Both the position numbers and the translations under genes were made by a program. Positions 9,928-19,045 of a stretch of 64,000 nucleotides of DNA are shown in pieces. Within the stretch, counting starts at the first letter, position 1. Each line of letters begins with the position of its first letter. Below the pieces are notes generated by a model. The model was not told where the DNA came from. It did no database searches and saw only the letters and a program-made list of their open reading frames with translations. Source of the DNA: RPRB01 sp035543115 (lineage in GTDB: Bacteria; Myxococcota; Myxococcia; Myxococcales; Myxococcaceae); assembly GCA_035543115.1 (NCBI GenBank), contig DATKKF010000004.1, forward strand, positions 1 to 64,000, in the 5' to 3' direction.

Positions 9928-10491
9928 TTGCGGTCCTCGCCGACTGCGTCGAGCATGCAGCAGCTCGGGCTGACCTGCCCCCCGAGAACTGGGCCAGCGG
10001 AAGCGGGAATCCTTCCCATCGCCGAGCAGAAGCTCGTCTTGGCCGTCGCACACACCATCCGGGCCACTGTGGACCAGTACCGGCCGGAGTTTGAGCGCGC
10101 CTTTCGCGCGGAATGGGCGACGGCGGCGGCCCGCCTCGCATCCATCGCCCCGAGTGCCGAGCTGGACGAGGAGGTGGGTCGACTTACCGCGCGAGTCGAT
10201 CGTTTGACCGACCTCCTCGCCGAAAACGGCGACGTCGAAGCGATCCTCCGACGACTCCGGGCCGAGGAGGCGAAGCTCCGGGAGTTGCGCGAGCGCCGGG
10301 ACGCCCTTGTTGCCCCGAAGGGCTCAATACCGCCTCCGCCCTCTGGCGAGAACGTTCGGGCCTACTTCGAGGACGTGGCTGGCACCCTGCTCGGCAGTCC
10401 CGAGGGTGCGCGGGAGGCTCTCTCGACCGCGTTCTCGGCCATCACCCTCCGTCCTGTCGGGCGGAGCTACCGAGCTACCGGCTGGAGCTAG
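9928..10491 (+). pseudogene. C-terminal remnant of a large serine recombinase
   Basis: An open frame whose recognisable part runs from about 10150 to the TAG at 10489-10491. It encodes a coiled coil (ELDEEVGRLTARVDRLTDLL, then DVEAILRRLRAEEAKLREL). A segment ending REALSTAFSAITLRPVG follows, which looks like the tail of large serine recombinases and transposon resolvases. The catalytic resolvase domain and the recombinase domain are absent, and no start codon is convincing. It ends 60 nt from a tRNA-fMet gene, the kind of place such elements insert. I treat it as a mobile-element remnant. Confidence 0.55.
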
Positions 10492-10498
10492 AAATGGC

Positions 10499-10530
10499 GA
10501 CGGCCGCCCCCGTTGAAGAGAGCGGCCGTC
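10499..10530 (-). terminator. Hairpin downstream of tRNA-fMet
   Basis: A perfect 9-bp stem (GACGGCCGC at 10499-10507 paired with GCGGCCGTC at 10522-10530) with a 14-nt loop lies about 20 nt beyond the 3' end of the minus-strand tRNA gene. Only a short T run follows, so termination strength is uncertain. Confidence 0.55.
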
Positions 10531-10550
10531 GAAGGTCTGCTGTGAGTCCA

Positions 10551-10625
<75 letters not shown>

Positions 10626-10714
10626 GCGATGTGGAGGCTGCTTGTAGCGACGCGGTGGTGATCCGTCAAGGCCAAAGGGCCAGTGTCGATCGCCGAGCTC
10701 CACGCCCGATCCGG

Positions 10715-11950
10715 TCACCCCACGGGGCGCTGATCGTCGATGACCTTTCCGTCGTTCGGCAGCGCACCCCGGTCCACCAGCTCCACTTCGGAGCGGAGCT
10801 GGGTCAGGTCCCTCAGAGTCGCGACCAGCGCCTCCGCCAGCCTCGGACGATCCTGCGGCTCCACCTCTACCCGGAGCGTCATCACGTCCAGGTCCCCGGG
10901 CCGGGTCACCACGAGCCGAGCGCGGCGCACGACGGGATGTCGCCGCACCAGCTCCGCCACGTGACTCGGATGCACGAAGAGCCCGCGCACCTTCGTCGAC
11001 TGGTCCGCCCGCCCCATCCAGCCGCGGATCCGTACGTTGGTCCGCCCACACGGGCTCTGGCCAGGGAGAATCGCCGAGAGGTCTCCGGTGGCGAAGCGCA
11101 GCAGCGGGTGGTCCGCCGAGAGAATCGTCACCACCACCTCGCCCACCTCCCCTGCTGGGACCGGATCGCCGGTGCCGGGACGGACGACTTCCAGGATGAC
11201 ATCCTCGTCCACCACCAGCCCCTCCATCGCCGACGTCTCGTAGGCGATCAGCCCCGCATCCGCTGTCCCGTACCATTGCAGCACCCGCACTCCTCGCTCG
11301 GCGAGCGCCGTCCGCAACGCCCCCGGAAGCGCCTCCGCGGTCACCGAGGCCCGGGTGAGCGACGACAGGTCCAGCCCCAGCTCGGCCCCGCGATCGAGCA
11401 GGACCTTCAGGAAAGACGGAGTCCCTCCGTAGGCCGTCGCCCGGAACTGCGCGGCGGCGACCGCCTGCGCCTCCGTCGGTGCCGTCCCTGCCGGAATGAC
11501 CGCGCAGCCCAGCGCATGCGCCCCGGTCTCCACCATCGAGCCGGCGGGAGTCAGGTGGTACGAGAAGCTGTTGTGCACCACGTCGCCAGCGTGGAACCCG
11601 GCGGCCCGCATCGCCCGCGCCGCCCGCCAGGGGTCCGCGCTCCGCGGCTCGAGCTCGAACACCGGTCCCGGAGAGGAGTACAGCTTCGCCGCCTGCGGAG
11701 CGGCCACGGTCGAGAGCCCGCCGAACGGCGGATCGGCCCGCTGGATCTCTGGCAGCTCGGACTTCCGGACCAGCCGCAACCTCGCCAGCGCCGCCCGGTC
11801 GGTCACTTCCTCGGGCACCACGGATGGATCTCGCCGCCGGTAGATCGGCGCCCGCTCGAAGGCACGGGCCACCACCGCCGGCAACGCCTTCATCAGCGCG
11901 CGCTCGCGTTCCTCCGGCGAGCGCCGCTCCCTGGGATCCTCCGCCTCCAT
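10715..11950 (-). CDS. Phenylacetate-CoA ligase-like AMP-forming enzyme
   Basis: An ANL-superfamily adenylate-forming ligase of 411 residues that would activate a carboxylic acid to its CoA thioester. Features are SYHLTPAGSMVETGAHALG, AYGGTPSFLKVLL, QWYGTADAGLIAYET (the Y-G-x-x-D/E motif), FATGDLSAI and RIRGWMGRADQSTKVRG. The last is the hinge and C-terminal domain start, as in PaaK. The N-terminal P-loop found in classical ligases is not obvious. It is the last gene of the acyl-CoA synthetase-livGHMKF operon, 19 nt after livF, so the imported substrate is probably activated here. The acid is unknown; aryl acids are an inference. Confidence 0.85.
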   Translation of the reverse strand: MEAEDPRERRSPEERERALMKALPAVVARAFERAPIYRRRDPSVVPEEVTDRAALARLRLVRKSELPEIQRADPPFGGLSTVAAPQAAKLYSSPGPVFELEPRSADPWRAARAMRAAGFHAGDVVHNSFSYHLTPAGSMVETGAHALGCAVIPAGTAPTEAQAVAAAQFRATAYGGTPSFLKVLLDRGAELGLDLSSLTRASVTAEALPGALRTALAERGVRVLQWYGTADAGLIAYETSAMEGLVVDEDVILEVVRPGTGDPVPAGEVGEVVVTILSADHPLLRFATGDLSAILPGQSPCGRTNVRIRGWMGRADQSTKVRGLFVHPSHVAELVRRHPVVRRARLVVTRPGDLDVMTLRVEVEPQDRPRLAEALVATLRDLTQLRSEVELVDRGALPNDGKVIDDQRPVG

Positions 11951-11969
11951 GAGCCCGCCCCTCCTCTCC

Positions 11970-12797
11970 TCAGGCCAGCCACCGCTTGCGCCGACGGTAG
12001 TGCTTGGCGTCCCGGAAGTTCTTCCGTCCGGCCAGGCCGAGCCCCAGGTAGAACTCCTTCACGTCGGCGTTCCCCGCCAGGGTCGCGGAATCCCCGTCCA
12101 TCACCACCCGCCCGGTCTCGAGGATGTACCCGTGGTCCGCGAAGCGCAGGGCGGCCGCGGCGTTCTGCTCCGCGAGGAGGAAGCTCACCCCCTCGCCCCG
12201 GTTGAGCGAGCGGACGATGCCCAGGATCTCCTCCACCACCTGCGGCGCCAGACCCATCGACGGCTCATCGAGCAGGATCAGGCTGGGACGGGCCATCAGC
12301 GCCCGGCCCACCGCGGTCATCTGCTGCTCGCCGCCCGAGGTGAACCCGGCCATGGCCTTCCGCCGATCCCGCAGCCGGGGAAAGTAGGCGTAGACCTTCT
12401 CCAGATCCGCGCGGACCTCTCGCCTCGACGCCGCGCGGGTGTACGCCCCGGTCAGGAGATTCTCCTCCACCGTCAGGTGACCGAAGCAGTGCCTGCCCTC
12501 CATCACCTGGATCACCCCCCGCCGGACCAGCTCGGAGGGGGTGAGACGGTCCACCCGCACGCCGTTGAAGAGGATGCTCCCCTTGGTCACCGCTCCCCGC
12601 TCGGCGCCGAGCAGGTTGCTCACCGCCTTCAAGGTGGTGGTCTTCCCGGCGCCGTTCGCGCCGAGCAGGGCGACGATCCGTCCCTTGGGGAGCTCCAGGG
12701 AGACGCCCCGGAGCACCAGGATGACGTGGTCGTACACCACCTCGATGTTGTTCACCGCGAGCAGCGGCCCGGGTGAGGCGGGAGCGGGGGCGGTCAC
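11970..12797 (-). CDS. livF: Branched-chain amino acid-type ABC transporter ATPase LivF
   Basis: One of the two cytoplasmic ATPases of a HAAT-type importer, 275 residues. Walker A is GANGAGKTT near 48-56, the signature is TSGGEQQM and Walker B is LILLDEPSMGLAP. VIQVMEGRHCFGHLTVEENL fits the LivF branch. An extra basic tail of about 25 residues (RKNFRDAKHYRRRKRW) goes beyond the usual length. The start is a GTG at 12797 with GGAG upstream, 13 nt after livK. Confidence 0.93.
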   Translation of the reverse strand: MTAPAPASPGPLLAVNNIEVVYDHVILVLRGVSLELPKGRIVALLGANGAGKTTTLKAVSNLLGAERGAVTKGSILFNGVRVDRLTPSELVRRGVIQVMEGRHCFGHLTVEENLLTGAYTRAASRREVRADLEKVYAYFPRLRDRRKAMAGFTSGGEQQMTAVGRALMARPSLILLDEPSMGLAPQVVEEILGIVRSLNRGEGVSFLLAEQNAAAALRFADHGYILETGRVVMDGDSATLAGNADVKEFYLGLGLAGRKNFRDAKHYRRRKRWLA

Positions 12798-12810
12798 CAG
12801 AGCGCTCCGA

Positions 12811-14142
12811 CTAGGTGCTTTCCTTCGTGCAGTCCCGCTGGGTCAGGTTGTTCTCCTTGGCGTACTTCGACGCGCTCTCCTCGATGAGCGGCCGCACCAG
12901 CTCCTTGTCCGCCTGGATCCAGTCGCTGATGATCTTCCACTTCGTTCCATCCCACTGCTGGAACTTGGCCGCGCCGCCACCCTCGTGATCGGCACAGGAG
13001 ACCTTGAGCGGCTGCATGAAGTTGGTCGCCCCCAGGGCCGCGATGCGCGCGGCATCGAGGTTCAGGTTCTCCAGCCCCCAGCGGATCTGCTCGCCGGTGA
13101 GAGGCTTCTTCCCGAACTTGCCCTGCGCCACCCGGATCGCCTCGACCGAGACGATGCCGGTGAGCACCCCGCGATTGTAATAGATGCTCCCCACGCGTTT
13201 CTTGTCGGCCATGTTCCCCTTCCCCGCGCCGTAGACCACCCGCTCGATCTCCTGGACGACCTTGAACTCCTTGCCCGGGGGATTGATCGCCGCGCTGATG
13301 TAGCCCTTGGCCGCCGCACCCACCGGCTCCACGTCCTCCTCCGAGCCGGTCCAGAAGTTCCCGACGATGTGGTCCATCGGGAAGCCGACCCGCGCCGCGT
13401 TCTTCAGCATCGCCGGGTTCATCACCCCCCACCCGGTGACGATCACCCAGTCCGGCTTGAACTGGCGGATCTCCAGCCACTGGGCCTGCTGCTCGCTCCC
13501 CGGAGCGGGGACCTCGATGATCTTCGACTCGAAGCCGTACTTCTCGGCCTGCTTCTGGAAGATCACGTTGGGCTCCTTGCCATAGGCGCTCCCGTGGTGG
13601 AGGTGGACGATCTTCTTGCCCTTCAGCTTCGCCATCCCCCCTTCGCGCTGGCCGATGTACCGGACGATGTCCGTGTTCAGGCTCCAGTAGTGGGTGACCA
13701 GCGGGAAGACGTAGGGGAAGAACCGGCCATCCGCCGCATCGGTCCGGCCGTGGGCGATGGTCACCAACGGAATCTTGTCCTGGGTGGCCTTGGCCAGGAC
13801 CGCGTAGGTGATCCCGGTGCTGTAGAAATGGAACATCGACGCCCCGGTCGGCCCCTTGGCCTTGAGCCGCTCGTAGCACTCGACGCCGCGGTCGGGCTTG
13901 TACTCGGTCTCGCACTCCTCCCAGGTGAGCTTGACCCCGTTGATCCCCCCATCGCGCAGGTTGATCAGGTTCATGTAGTCGATGAATCCGCCGTAGAGGC
14001 TGGTGCCCCCCGCGGCGTAGGGCCCGACCCGGTAGCTCGGAACCGGCATGAACTGCTCGCCGTCCGCCCGCGCCGGAACCGTCCACACCAGCGCCAGGGC
14101 CGCCGCTGCCCCCAGCCACCCTCCTCGTCTCGTCGTTCGCAT
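12811..14142 (-). CDS. livK: Periplasmic substrate-binding protein LivK-type
   Basis: The periplasmic receptor of the ABC importer, 443 residues, family peripla_BP_6. The N-terminus MRTTRRGGWLGAAAALALVW followed by TVPARADG is a typical Sec signal peptide with cleavage near ARA. Mature features are GGINGVKLTWEECET, LVTIAHGRTDAADGRFFPYV and IRQFKPDWVIVTGWGVMNP. Length and style match the receptors found beside acyl-CoA ligases rather than classical leucine-binding proteins, so the ligand may be an organic acid. The ATG at 14142 gives the signal peptide; a longer frame upstream belongs to a shadow of livM. Confidence 0.9.
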   Translation of the reverse strand: MRTTRRGGWLGAAAALALVWTVPARADGEQFMPVPSYRVGPYAAGGTSLYGGFIDYMNLINLRDGGINGVKLTWEECETEYKPDRGVECYERLKAKGPTGASMFHFYSTGITYAVLAKATQDKIPLVTIAHGRTDAADGRFFPYVFPLVTHYWSLNTDIVRYIGQREGGMAKLKGKKIVHLHHGSAYGKEPNVIFQKQAEKYGFESKIIEVPAPGSEQQAQWLEIRQFKPDWVIVTGWGVMNPAMLKNAARVGFPMDHIVGNFWTGSEEDVEPVGAAAKGYISAAINPPGKEFKVVQEIERVVYGAGKGNMADKKRVGSIYYNRGVLTGIVSVEAIRVAQGKFGKKPLTGEQIRWGLENLNLDAARIAALGATNFMQPLKVSCADHEGGGAAKFQQWDGTKWKIISDWIQADKELVRPLIEESASKYAKENNLTQRDCTKEST

Positions 14143-14156
14143 CTCTGCCTCCAGGT

Positions 14157-15224
14157 TCAATGAGGGAACGGCCACAGCCGGAGCTTCTCCTTGCCGATCT
14201 GCCAGAGCCGGGCGAGTCCGCGGGGCTCGACGATCAGGAAGACGATGATCAGCGCGCCAAAGCACACCAGCTCGAGCTGGCTGAGCAGGCCCGCCCGCAC
14301 ATCGCCACGCACCACCGCGTGGAACACCCAGTTCAGGAAGAGCGGGAACAGCATGATGAACGCCGCGCCGAGGAAGGCGCCCATCACCGTTCCCAGCCCT
14401 CCGATGATCACCATGAAGAGAATCTGGAAGGATCTCTGCAGATCGAACGCCTGCGGCTCCACCGTGCCCAGGTAGGCGAACGCCCAGAGCGCACCGGACA
14501 CCCCGCAGTAGAACGAGCTGATCCCGAAGGCCAGGAGCTTGGTCCGGAGGATGGGGATGCCGATCACCTCCGCGGCGACGTCCATGTCCCGCACCGCCAT
14601 CCACGAACGCCCGGTCCGGGTGCGGGCGAGGTTCTTCGCCACCAGCGCCAGCAGGCTCACGATGGAGAGCACCAGCAGATAGCGCCGCACCGGCGTCTCG
14701 ATCGGCACCCCGATGATGACCATCCGCTGCGCGGTGATGACCCCGGAGCTGGAGTAGTTGCTGAACCAGCCCACCTTGGTGAAGAGCCAGTCCACGAAGA
14801 ACTGCGCCGCAAGGGTCGCCACCGCCAGGTAGAAGCCCTTGATCCGCAGCGAGGGCAGCCCGAAGACCATGCCCACCCCGGCGCTGATCAGCCCGGCGAG
14901 GACGAAGATCGCCAGCAAGGGCAGCCAGGGCAACCGGAGCTGGAGGTTGTAGGCGGCGAACGCGCCCACCGACATGAACGCCGCCGTCCCCAGGCTGAAC
15001 TGCCCGGCGTAGCCGGTGAGGATGTTCAGCCCCAGCGCGGCCAGCGCCAGTACCAGCATCGGGATCAACAGCGCGCTAAGCGCGTACTCGGAGGCGAGGA
15101 GCGGAACCAGCACGAAGGCCGTCCCGAGGAGCAGCACCATCGCCACCCGATCCTGGGCGATGGGGAAGATCCGCTGGTCGGCGGAGTACGTCGTCCGGAA
15201 CTGTCCCGCTTCTCGGTAGATCAC
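14157..15224 (-). CDS. livM: ABC transporter permease LivM-type
   Basis: An inner-membrane permease of 355 residues with about nine to ten hydrophobic segments. It has the LivM landmarks NILTGYAGQFSLGTAAFM, LRIKGFYLAVATLA, GRSWMAVRDMDVAAEVIGI and ILFMVIIGGLGTVMG. It pairs with LivH to form the channel. The start is a GTG at 15224, one base after the livH stop, so translation is coupled. Confidence 0.93.
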   Translation of the reverse strand: MIYREAGQFRTTYSADQRIFPIAQDRVAMVLLLGTAFVLVPLLASEYALSALLIPMLVLALAALGLNILTGYAGQFSLGTAAFMSVGAFAAYNLQLRLPWLPLLAIFVLAGLISAGVGMVFGLPSLRIKGFYLAVATLAAQFFVDWLFTKVGWFSNYSSSGVITAQRMVIIGVPIETPVRRYLLVLSIVSLLALVAKNLARTRTGRSWMAVRDMDVAAEVIGIPILRTKLLAFGISSFYCGVSGALWAFAYLGTVEPQAFDLQRSFQILFMVIIGGLGTVMGAFLGAAFIMLFPLFLNWVFHAVVRGDVRAGLLSQLELVCFGALIIVFLIVEPRGLARLWQIGKEKLRLWPFPH

Positions 15225-15225
15225 G

Positions 15226-16107
15226 TCACACCCGCTCGATCCGCTTCTCGCCGAAGAGGCCGTCCGGCCGCACCAGGAGGAAGAGCAGCGCCAGCACGTA
15301 CGGGAACCAGTTCTCGATCCCCCCGCCGATGATCGGCCCCAGGTACACCTCGGCCACCTTCTCCGAGGCTCCCACGATCAGACCTCCGACGATCGCCCCG
15401 GCGATCGAGGTGAACCCGCCGAGGATGATGACCGGCAACGCCTTGAGCGCGACCTGGGTCAGGGCGAACTGGACCCCCAGCCTGCTGCCCCAGAGGAGCC
15501 CGGTCACCAGGGCCACCGCCCCGGCCGCCGCCCAGACCATCGCCCAGATCCGCTCCAGGGGAATGCCCACGCTGAGCGCCGCCTGGTGATCGTCCGCCAC
15601 CGCCCGCAGCGCCCGGCCGACCCGGGTCCGCTGGAAGACGAAGGCCAGGAGCAGCACCAGCCCGCCGGCCGTCGCCGAGGCCACCAGGTCGAACTTGGAG
15701 ATCAGCACTCCCTTCACCTCCAGCGGGGTGTCGGGGATGCCAAGGTCCAGCCCGCGCACCACGCTGCCCCACACCGCCTGCGAGACGCCCTCGAGCACGA
15801 AGGTGAGCCCGATGGTGGCCATGAACAGGCTGATCTGCGGCTGGTTCACCAGAGGGCGGAGCACCAGGCGCTCGGTCAGCAGGGCGAAGACGATCATCAC
15901 CGCCAGCGCCGCAGGGAACGCGGTCCATCCACTCCAGCCCAGGTCCACCAGCCCGGCGTAGGTGGTGGCCGCAGCCAGCACCATCGCCCCCTGGGCGAAG
16001 TTGAAAACCCCGCTGGCCTTGAAGATGAGCACGAAGCCCAGGGCGATCAGCGAGTACATCACCCCCGCCAGCAGACCCCCGACCAGCACCTCGACGAAGA
16101 AGGCCAT
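15226..16107 (-). CDS. livH: ABC transporter permease LivH-type
   Basis: An inner-membrane permease of 293 residues. GGLLAGVMYSLIALGFVLIF and KASGVFNFAQGAMVL near the N-terminus and VILGGFTSIAGAIVGGLIVG near the C-terminus are characteristic of LivH. It overlaps the livG stop by one base (TGATG), which indicates coupled translation in the operon. Confidence 0.93.
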   Translation of the reverse strand: MAFFVEVLVGGLLAGVMYSLIALGFVLIFKASGVFNFAQGAMVLAAATTYAGLVDLGWSGWTAFPAALAVMIVFALLTERLVLRPLVNQPQISLFMATIGLTFVLEGVSQAVWGSVVRGLDLGIPDTPLEVKGVLISKFDLVASATAGGLVLLLAFVFQRTRVGRALRAVADDHQAALSVGIPLERIWAMVWAAAGAVALVTGLLWGSRLGVQFALTQVALKALPVIILGGFTSIAGAIVGGLIVGASEKVAEVYLGPIIGGGIENWFPYVLALLFLLVRPDGLFGEKRIERV

Positions 16108-16925
16108 CAGCTCGCCTCCCTCAGCGCCCGGTCGTCGGCCTCGGTCGGGACGCCCAGGTAGGCGGCGATCACCTCGGGGTTGACCCTCACCTCCGCCGGG
16201 GCCCCGTCGGCGATCTTCCGCCCGTAGTCCAGGACCACCACCCGGTCGGCGATGTCCATCACCACCGCCATGTCGTGCTCGATCAGCCCCACCGCCACCC
16301 CGAGCTCGTCATTGGCGTCGAGGATGAAGCGGCACATGTCCTGCTTCTCCTCGATGTTCATCCCCGCCATCGGCTCGTCCAGCAAGAGGAGCTTGGGCTC
16401 GGCCGCCAGCGCCCGGGCCAGCTCCACGCGCTTCTGGAGACCGTAGGGAAGCCGGCCCACCGGCGTCCGGCGGACGTGCTCGATCTGCAGGAAGTCGATG
16501 ATCTTCTCCACCCGCGCCCGGTGCTCGAGCTCCTCGCGCTCCGCCGGCCCCCAGTACAGCGCCTGCCACAGCACGCCGCGCTGCATCTTCAGGGCCCGGC
16601 CGGCCATGATGTTGTCCAGGACCGACATGCCCTTGAACAGCGCGATGTTCTGGAACGTCCGGGCGATGCCCTGCTGGGCGGCGCGGTGCGGGCGCATGCT
16701 CCGCCGGGTCTCACCGCCGTAGGAGATCGTCCCCTTGTCGGGGGAGTAGACCCCGTTGATCACGTTGAGCAGGCTCGACTTCCCTGCTCCGTTTGGACCG
16801 ATGATCGCGCAGATCTCCCGCTCGTGGATGTGGAAGTCCACGTCGCGCAGCGCATGGACGCCTCCGAAGCTCAGCGAGACGCCGCGGACCTGGAGCAGCA
16901 CGGCACCGGGCACCCTCCCCTGCAT
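16107..16925 (-). CDS. livG: ABC transporter ATPase LivG-type
   Basis: The second ATPase of the importer, 272 residues. It shows Walker A IGPNGAGKSSLLN, the LivG motif GIARTFQNIALFKGMSVLDN, signature-region LPYGLQKRVELARAL and Walker B LLLLDEPMAGMN. The canonical LSGGQ is replaced by LPYGLQK, as is usual in the LivG family. It starts inside the stop of the acyl-CoA synthetase gene (TGATG). Confidence 0.93.
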   Translation of the reverse strand: MQGRVPGAVLLQVRGVSLSFGGVHALRDVDFHIHEREICAIIGPNGAGKSSLLNVINGVYSPDKGTISYGGETRRSMRPHRAAQQGIARTFQNIALFKGMSVLDNIMAGRALKMQRGVLWQALYWGPAEREELEHRARVEKIIDFLQIEHVRRTPVGRLPYGLQKRVELARALAAEPKLLLLDEPMAGMNIEEKQDMCRFILDANDELGVAVGLIEHDMAVVMDIADRVVVLDYGRKIADGAPAEVRVNPEVIAAYLGVPTEADDRALREAS

Positions 16926-18871
16926 CAGGCCGCCCTCCGCTCGTCTTCGTCATCGACGGTGAGCGCCTCGAGGATCGGCAGCTCGGCGCGGACCAGCCCG
17001 GTGCGCCCGTCCTCGAAGCGGACCTGCGTCTCCACACGGACGGCCGGCTGACCGGAGTAGAGGGCCTCCACCAGCGCTGCATACTTCTCGGCGATGAAGC
17101 CCCGGCGGACCTTCCGGGTGCGGGTCAGCTCGCCGTCGTCGGCATCCAGCTCCTTGTGCAGCACCAGGAAGCGGTGGATCTGCGAGCCCCGGAGCCGGGG
17201 ATCTGCCGCCAGGGCCGCGTTCGCCTGCTCCACGCAGCTGCGCACCAGATCGTGCACCGGTTGCTGCCCGGCGAGATCGATGTAGCCGGTGTACGGCAGG
17301 TTCCGCCGCTCGGCCCAGTTCCCCACCGCCGCCAGGTCGATGCACACGAACGCCGCGGCAAACGGACGGCGATCTCCGAATGCCACCGCCTCCTTGATGA
17401 AGGGGAAGAACTTCAGCTTGTTTTCTAGATATTTCGGGGCGAAGAGCGTCCCGTCCTGGAGCCGGCCCACGTCCTTCGCCCGATCGATGATCCGGAGGTG
17501 CCCGTCCTCGTCGAAGAAGCCCGCATCGCCGGTCCGGAAGAACCCGTCGGGGGTCATCGACTCGTGGGTGGCAGCGTCGGCTTTGAAGTAGCCGTGGAAC
17601 ACCCCCGGACTCCGGACCTGGACCTCTCCCTGGTCGGAGATGCGCACCTCGACGTCGGTGGCCGGCGTTCCCACCGACTCCGGCTTCACCTGCCCGTTCG
17701 GCTGGATGCAGACGAAGACCGAGGTCTCGGTGCTTCCGTAGAGCTGCTTCAGATTCACGCCCAGCGACCGGTAGAACTGGAAGAGGTCGGGGCCGATCGC
17801 CTCGCCGGCGGTGTAGGCCACCCGGATCCGGCTGAATCCGAGCACGTTCCGCAACGGACCGAGAATCAGGCCATCCGCCAGCGCGTACCCGAGCCGTGCT
17901 CCAACCGGCACCGGCTTCCCGTCGAGGATGGACGGACCCCAGCGGCGGGCGAGCTCCATGCAGCGCGCGTACAGCCACCGCTTGAAGCGGGAGGCGTCCT
18001 CCATCCGGATCGAGACCGTGGTGAGGAGGTTCTCCAGCACCCGGGGCGGGGCGAAGAAGTACGTCGGCCCGATCTCCCGCATGTCGGTGAGGACGGTGTC
18101 CGGGCTCTCCGGGCAGCTCACGCAGAAGCCAGCGACGTGGCCCTGGCAATAGCTGAAGAGGTTGTCGCCCACCCAGGCCATCGGCAGGTAGGCCAGCACC
18201 TCCTCGTCGGCGGTGAGCCGCTCCCGCTGGATGCCGCCACGGCCGGTGACGATCAGGTTGTCGTGGGTGAGCATCACGCCCTTGGGCGTCCCGGTGGTGC
18301 CCGAGGTGTAGAGCATGATCGCCACGTCGCCCGGCTGCGCTTGCGCCACCTCACCCTCGAAGAACTCCGGACGGGTTCGCTCCAGATCGCGGCCGGCGGC
18401 CTGGACGTCCTCGTATGCCCGGAGCTGTGCTCGGTCGTAGTGCCCCAGGCCGCGCGGGTCGTCGTAGATGATCAGCTCGAGCCGCGGGCAGCGGGACTTC
18501 ACCTCCAGGAGCTTGTCCACCTGCTCCTGGTCCTCGACGATGGCGAACCGAACGTCGGCGTTGGTGAGGACGAAGGCCATCTCCTCGGCGACCGCATCCT
18601 GGTAGAGGGGGACCGGGATCGCACCCAGCGCCTGCGCGGCGTCCATCGCCCAGTAGAGGCGGGGGCGGTTGTCCCCCACGATGGCCAGGGTATCGCCACG
18701 GCCGAGGCCGAGGGTGTGGAGGCCGCAGGCGAGGCTCCGGACCTCGTCCAGTGACTGCTTCCAGGAGTAGGTCTGCCAGATGCCGAGGTCCTTCTCGCGG
18801 ATCGCCGGTCGGTCGCCGCGCTGGTGCGCGTGCTCGATGAGCAGTCGCGGAAAGGTGTCCGCCGCCGGCAT
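16925..18871 (-). CDS. Long-chain acyl-CoA synthetase (AMP-forming)
   Basis: An adenylate-forming ligase of 648 residues related to FadD15-type acyl-CoA synthetases. Motifs are the P-loop YTSGTTGTPKGVMLTHDNL near 215-233, AYTAGEAIGPDL, QLYGSTETSVFVC and the FFRTGDAGFFDEDGHLRIID hinge. The ATG at 18871 follows AGGGAGG and gives the normal start MPAADTFPRLLIEHA. It heads the operon that continues with livGHMKF and the PaaK-like ligase. The neighbourhood implies that a transported acid is activated to CoA. Chain length cannot be read from sequence. Confidence 0.9.
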   Translation of the reverse strand: MPAADTFPRLLIEHAHQRGDRPAIREKDLGIWQTYSWKQSLDEVRSLACGLHTLGLGRGDTLAIVGDNRPRLYWAMDAAQALGAIPVPLYQDAVAEEMAFVLTNADVRFAIVEDQEQVDKLLEVKSRCPRLELIIYDDPRGLGHYDRAQLRAYEDVQAAGRDLERTRPEFFEGEVAQAQPGDVAIMLYTSGTTGTPKGVMLTHDNLIVTGRGGIQRERLTADEEVLAYLPMAWVGDNLFSYCQGHVAGFCVSCPESPDTVLTDMREIGPTYFFAPPRVLENLLTTVSIRMEDASRFKRWLYARCMELARRWGPSILDGKPVPVGARLGYALADGLILGPLRNVLGFSRIRVAYTAGEAIGPDLFQFYRSLGVNLKQLYGSTETSVFVCIQPNGQVKPESVGTPATDVEVRISDQGEVQVRSPGVFHGYFKADAATHESMTPDGFFRTGDAGFFDEDGHLRIIDRAKDVGRLQDGTLFAPKYLENKLKFFPFIKEAVAFGDRRPFAAAFVCIDLAAVGNWAERRNLPYTGYIDLAGQQPVHDLVRSCVEQANAALAADPRLRGSQIHRFLVLHKELDADDGELTRTRKVRRGFIAEKYAALVEALYSGQPAVRVETQVRFEDGRTGLVRAELPILEALTVDDEDERRAA

Positions 18872-19045
18872 CTCGTCGCCCTCCCTGTCCCTGCCGGTCG
18901 CGAGGAGACATGCGACCATCACCCTCGGCTCGCGACGCGGGGTGCATCCTAGGGGCCAGCGCCCGGTGGTTCCATGCCTGGAAACGGGGGAGCCCGGATG
19001 GGACGCTCACGCCGCAGAGCGTCATCCACCCTCCGCGACCGAGGG

